Assembly (NCBI GenBank): GCA_023386855.1
Contig: JAEWIW010000241.1
Location: forward strand, 1-8,963
Reading direction: 5' to 3'
DNA length: 8,963 nucleotides
Origin: Bacteroidota bacterium
Lineage (GTDB): Bacteria > Bacteroidota > Bacteroidia > Chitinophagales > Chitinophagaceae
The translations under genes were made by a program, and so were the position numbers. Of this stretch, positions 5,868 through 8,963 are shown piece after piece. The notes beneath the pieces were generated by a model. That model saw nothing but the letters and a program-made list of their open reading frames with translations. It was not told the DNA's origin and ran no database searches. How positions within the stretch are numbered: the stretch's first letter is position 1; each line of letters opens with the position of its first letter.

Positions 5868-8030
5868 ATGAAGCGAATTCTAATATTTGCCACCTTATTA
5901 TGTGGCACGATAAACCTGTTTGCCCAGGCCAAAAGGGATACTGAAAAATACGATACACTAAACACCGTGGAGATCACCGCTACTTCTGCGCAAAATAAAT
6001 CTGTACTTTACCAGCCCATTTCCATTTCAAAATTGCGCAGCCAGGAACTAAAAAGAGGAACAGGCCTTTTTCTTGATGATGCCATCAATACACATGTTCC
6101 GGGTGTTACCATGCAAAGGCGATCAGTGTCGGGCGGGCAGCAATTCAATATCCGTGGATATGGAAATGGCACCCGTGGAACTGCGGGCATCAGCAGCAAC
6201 TTTGATGGACAGGGTTATAAGGTTTACCTGAACGGGATACCCATCACAGATGCGGAAGGCATTACCATGATGGATGATATCGACCTTGGCTCAATCGGTA
6301 ATGTTGAAATTGTAAAAGGACCTGCAGGTTCTTTATATGGACTCGCTGCTGCAGGCGTAGTGAACCTTAATACTTTCAAAGCAGAACCTCATAAGACTTC
6401 CATCGGCCAGGAAGTAATGCTGGGAAGCTATGGGCTAAAACGTTTTAATACCAGCTTTCAATCATCCGGTGAAAAAGCATCGCTTTATGTGAACTATGGT
6501 TACCAGCAAACCGATGGTTATATGGCACACAATGCATCGGATAAGCGTTTCATTAATGTGAGTGGAAACTTCAAGGTTAGTGATAATCAATCCATTTCCG
6601 CTTACTTCGGTTATAGCGATGGTTATGATGAACGTGGTGGAGAGCTTACCATCGATCAATACGAGTCGGGTGACTATTCTGGTAATCCACGGTACATAAA
6701 AAACAATGCGCATTCGGCTGTAACAGGCTTTCGTGCAGGGTTAACCCATACTTACGATTTCAACGACCATGTTTCCAACAATACAACCATCTTTGGTTCC
6801 GGCATCAGTAACAACTCTTCTTCGGCTGCAGGGTGGACCGATAAAGCGCCTGTAAACTATGGATTAAGATCCACTTTTAATACCCGCTTTTCACTCAATG
6901 AAGGAATCAGTTTAAGTGGCATTACCGGCATTGAAGCACAGCAGCAGCGCGCACAAAGCATCGGTTACGCAATGGTGGCCGATAGCAATAAACTTGAAGG
7001 GTATAACAGGATCGGTGCAATGAAGAGTAACCAGTTCGGCATATCTTCCACCAGTTCTTTTTTTACTGAATGGACAATGATGCTTCCTTCCCAATTATCC
7101 CTGACGGCAGGTATTGGTTTATCGAACCAGCACCTTGAACTGAACGACCGGTTTTACGTGAATGGTTCCAACATGGCTCCCGCAGTATTTGAACGTTCTT
7201 ACCGTAATATGCTTTCCCCACATGTTGCTATCAACAAAGTGTTTAACGAGAAAGTATCCATCTATGCGTCGTACAGTAAAGGTTACAAGCCGCCTGTAAG
7301 TTCCTATTTCTATATTCCCGTGATCGGCCAGGTAAATACAGATCTTAAGCCTGAAATCGCCAACCAGTTTGAGCTTGGATCAAAAGGAAGCCTTGGTAAG
7401 CTGCAGTATCAACTGGCTATTTTCAAAACCATTTTCTCCAATAAGATGACTTCTGTAGCAGTTCCTTTGAACAGCACCACAACGTATTACGCATATGTAG
7501 TGAATGGTGGAAAGCAGGATAATGAAGGACTTGAGCTTTCATTGAAGTACAGGCTTTACCAATCTTCTGAAGGATTTATCAGCGATATCGGGACCTTTGG
7601 TAACCTGGCTTATTCTCATTTCAGGTATAAGGATTTTCGCTTTGAAAAACTGGTGAATGGTGAAGTGAAGTCGGAAGACTATAGCGGCAAACAGGTGGCC
7701 GGTGTTCCCCCGGTAACTGCAAACCTGGGCTTTGATATTAATACAGCACCAGGACTTTATGCACATGCGACCTATTCGTACAGGGATCCTGTGATCTTCA
7801 GTTCGAATGGTGAAAATGAAACCAGGTGCTATAATCTTGTTCATGCCAAGCTTGGCCTGAAACGCAGTATTGGTGCGCATTTCAGTCTTGATGCCTATGC
7901 AGGCGTGAATAATTTAACCGGAACCCAATACTATTACATGGTGTTCGTTAACCAGCTTCCCGATGCCTATCTTCCAGCGCCTAAGGATGCGGAATTCTAT
8001 GGAGGGGTGAAGCTTAATTATAATTTTTAA
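5868..8030 (+). CDS. TonB-dependent outer-membrane receptor
   Basis: The 720-residue protein is a complete receptor: signal peptide (residues 1-19, cut at LFA-Q), a possible TonB-box region (LNTVEITAT, 31-39), plug domain at about 45-170 with FNIRGYG (93-99), VYLNGIPI (119-126) and VEIVKGPAGSLYG (146-158), then a 22-strand barrel ending in the C-terminal phenylalanine typical of proteins inserted by the Bam machinery (VKLNYNF). In the barrel, YASYSKGYKPP and LKPEIANQFELGSKG are typical TonB receptor motifs. Such receptors import ligands too large for porins using energy from TonB-ExbB-ExbD. It lacks the N-terminal carboxypeptidase-like domain and any SusD partner, so it is not a SusC-type glycan receptor; a metal chelate, siderophore or cofactor is more likely (inference). 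The small unknown gene 92 bases upstream probably belongs with it. Confidence 0.95.
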   Translation: MKRILIFATLLCGTINLFAQAKRDTEKYDTLNTVEITATSAQNKSVLYQPISISKLRSQELKRGTGLFLDDAINTHVPGVTMQRRSVSGGQQFNIRGYGNGTRGTAGISSNFDGQGYKVYLNGIPITDAEGITMMDDIDLGSIGNVEIVKGPAGSLYGLAAAGVVNLNTFKAEPHKTSIGQEVMLGSYGLKRFNTSFQSSGEKASLYVNYGYQQTDGYMAHNASDKRFINVSGNFKVSDNQSISAYFGYSDGYDERGGELTIDQYESGDYSGNPRYIKNNAHSAVTGFRAGLTHTYDFNDHVSNNTTIFGSGISNNSSSAAGWTDKAPVNYGLRSTFNTRFSLNEGISLSGITGIEAQQQRAQSIGYAMVADSNKLEGYNRIGAMKSNQFGISSTSSFFTEWTMMLPSQLSLTAGIGLSNQHLELNDRFYVNGSNMAPAVFERSYRNMLSPHVAINKVFNEKVSIYASYSKGYKPPVSSYFYIPVIGQVNTDLKPEIANQFELGSKGSLGKLQYQLAIFKTIFSNKMTSVAVPLNSTTTYYAYVVNGGKQDNEGLELSLKYRLYQSSEGFISDIGTFGNLAYSHFRYKDFRFEKLVNGEVKSEDYSGKQVAGVPPVTANLGFDINTAPGLYAHATYSYRDPVIFSSNGENETRCYNLVHAKLGLKRSIGAHFSLDAYAGVNNLTGTQYYYMVFVNQLPDAYLPAPKDAEFYGGVKLNYNF

Positions 8031-8044
8031 GTATTACTAGCTTT

Positions 8045-8080
8045 AAAAAAGAGAGGCAGTGTATTCTGCCTCTTTTTTTT
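8045..8080. terminator. Bidirectional terminator between convergent genes
   Basis: AGAGGCAG (8052-8059) pairs with CTGCCTCT (8066-8073) around a six-base loop TGTATT, with an A-run on the left and a T-run on the right that extend the stem. The + strand ends in TCTTTTTTTT, and the - strand in a matching T-run, so it can end transcription of both the receptor and the glycosidase. The glycosidase stop codon (TAA, 8081-8079) overlaps its T-run. Confidence 0.9.
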
Positions 8081-8963
8081 ATTTTGCCTTAATAAATTTT
8101 TCTTCAACATTCCAGCCTTTAATATTTACCAGCAACCTTTTCATGCTTTGATCACCCCTATATTCCAGGATGGTAGTTTTAGTTTCCCCGGGCAGAACAG
8201 ATACATAATTATTGGAATAAAATACCGGTAATACTCTTTCGTGTGAACCTTCCTCTACAAGCGATATCCTGTTGAAAAACGCCACAGGCCCATTTGCGGG
8301 GTTCCTTATCGTTACAGCGATCCTTTGCTTATAGATCTTTCTTGCTTCCATTGTTGGTTCAGCCTTGCTCATTTGCTGCAGCCCGCTATAGATGCCCTTT
8401 TCATTAGCAAGCCAGTATAAGTTGTCACTCACCAATTCCGTTTGATGGTTAAATAATTTCAGTGATAAAAATATCCCTCTTTCTTTAGCCGCTGCTTCCA
8501 CCTTTTCCTTCACAGCTGCCAGTTCCTGCACTGATGTGGCTTTTACCGAAACAGGCAACTTTTCCATTGCTATGGTTTTGCCCGAAAAATCGAGCAGGCT
8601 GAATTGAAGTTCAAGGCTGTCGAATGCCCTGAACAAATTATTCGCGACCATGATATTTCCTTTAACAGGATCATACATCACATGCACCGCTTCCCCGGCT
8701 TTTTTCAAACCATATAAACAGGCATTGGGATCAAGGTAATAATCATACATCTGTCCTCTTAAGGCCGTCCATGGGTTTTGGGTTTTCCAGATGATCACAC
8801 CCGTGTACCAGTCCCACATATGTGAACTGAAACCTTCGATCAGCGCCCTGTACTGGTCGTAGTTTACCAGTTGTGCCTTACCTGCAAAATCCATAACATT
8901 TCGTGGTTCGCCATACCTGGCAATATGTTCATTATAGCCAATATACTTATGGTACTTCCACAC
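8079..8963 (-). CDS. GH2 exo-beta-glycosidase, C-terminal part (exo-beta-D-glucosaminidase / beta-mannosidase-like)
   Basis: The frame is open to the right edge, so only about 295 C-terminal residues are seen; the GTG at 8963 is probably an internal valine. The visible start (WKYHKYIGYNEHIARYGEPRN) is the end of the GH2 catalytic barrel, with VNYDQYRALIEGF and TGVIIWKTQNPWTALRGQMYDYY, which match the final barrel strands of exo-beta-D-glucosaminidases and mannosylglycoprotein beta-mannosidases. The two catalytic glutamates lie upstream, outside the window. After this come two beta-sandwich domains: about residues 90-190 and a final Ig-like domain containing VLPVFYSNNYVSVLPGETKTTI, a motif typical of the C-terminal Ig domain of glucosaminidases. 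These enzymes remove sugars from the non-reducing ends of chitosan-like or mannose-containing chains; which of these is the substrate cannot be decided here. The gene converges on the TonB receptor and is probably not co-regulated with it. Confidence 0.9.
   Translation of the reverse strand: MWKYHKYIGYNEHIARYGEPRNVMDFAGKAQLVNYDQYRALIEGFSSHMWDWYTGVIIWKTQNPWTALRGQMYDYYLDPNACLYGLKKAGEAVHVMYDPVKGNIMVANNLFRAFDSLELQFSLLDFSGKTIAMEKLPVSVKATSVQELAAVKEKVEAAAKERGIFLSLKLFNHQTELVSDNLYWLANEKGIYSGLQQMSKAEPTMEARKIYKQRIAVTIRNPANGPVAFFNRISLVEEGSHERVLPVFYSNNYVSVLPGETKTTILEYRGDQSMKRLLVNIKGWNVEEKFIKAK

Noticed and set aside
5868..8963. Polysaccharide utilisation locus made of the TonB receptor and the GH2 enzyme
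   Set aside because: The two genes are convergent with a terminator between them, there is no SusD gene and the receptor lacks SusC features, so shared regulation is not supported.

Overview
The window looks like chromosomal DNA of a Bacteroidota bacterium, most likely in or near the Chitinophagaceae (inference from protein style; no marker gene is present). Supporting signs are a lipoprotein with an SSC-KKDE type N-terminus, a TonB-dependent receptor, a glycoside hydrolase of family 2, A-rich translation leaders with few strong Shine-Dalgarno sites, and two exact matches to the Bacteroidota -7 promoter motif TAnnTTTG. I see no insertion sequence, CRISPR array, rRNA, complete tRNA or integrase.

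Left part (1-1505, + strand): the 3' end of an unrecognised gene, then a stand-alone M23 (LytM-type) metallopeptidase with all zinc ligands but no signal peptide, then about 360 bases without a convincing gene. That gap holds a promoter-like motif and, about 140 bases further on, a very strong hairpin terminator, so it could carry a small transcript.

Middle left (1506-3761, - strand): an SRPBCC-fold protein, a two-domain fasciclin (FAS1) lipoprotein and a MarR-type regulator. The regulator and the lipoprotein are 35 bases apart and probably form one operon; a terminator hairpin follows the lipoprotein. The region upstream of the regulator holds a perfect palindrome and an imperfect 22-base direct repeat shared with the divergent gene, which suggests autoregulation and perhaps joint control of both sides.

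Middle right (3977-8030, + strand): a secreted endonuclease/exonuclease/phosphatase-fold enzyme, a small DUF202/YidH-type membrane protein, an uncharacterised small membrane-anchored or secreted protein, and a complete TonB-dependent outer-membrane receptor. The last two look like a functional pair for uptake of an unknown ligand. The gap before the receptor contains overlapping inverted repeats.

Right edge (8079-8963, - strand): the C-terminal part of a GH2 exo-beta-glycosidase of the exo-beta-D-glucosaminidase/beta-mannosidase kind, convergent with the receptor gene and separated from it by a compact bidirectional terminator. Most of the window is ordinary housekeeping or accessory Bacteroidota content. 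No clearly new system is demonstrated; the most interesting leads are the regulatory repeats at 3780-3888, the possible small RNA near 1303-1475, the M23 enzyme without a signal peptide and its unknown neighbour, and the unknown gene paired with the TonB receptor.
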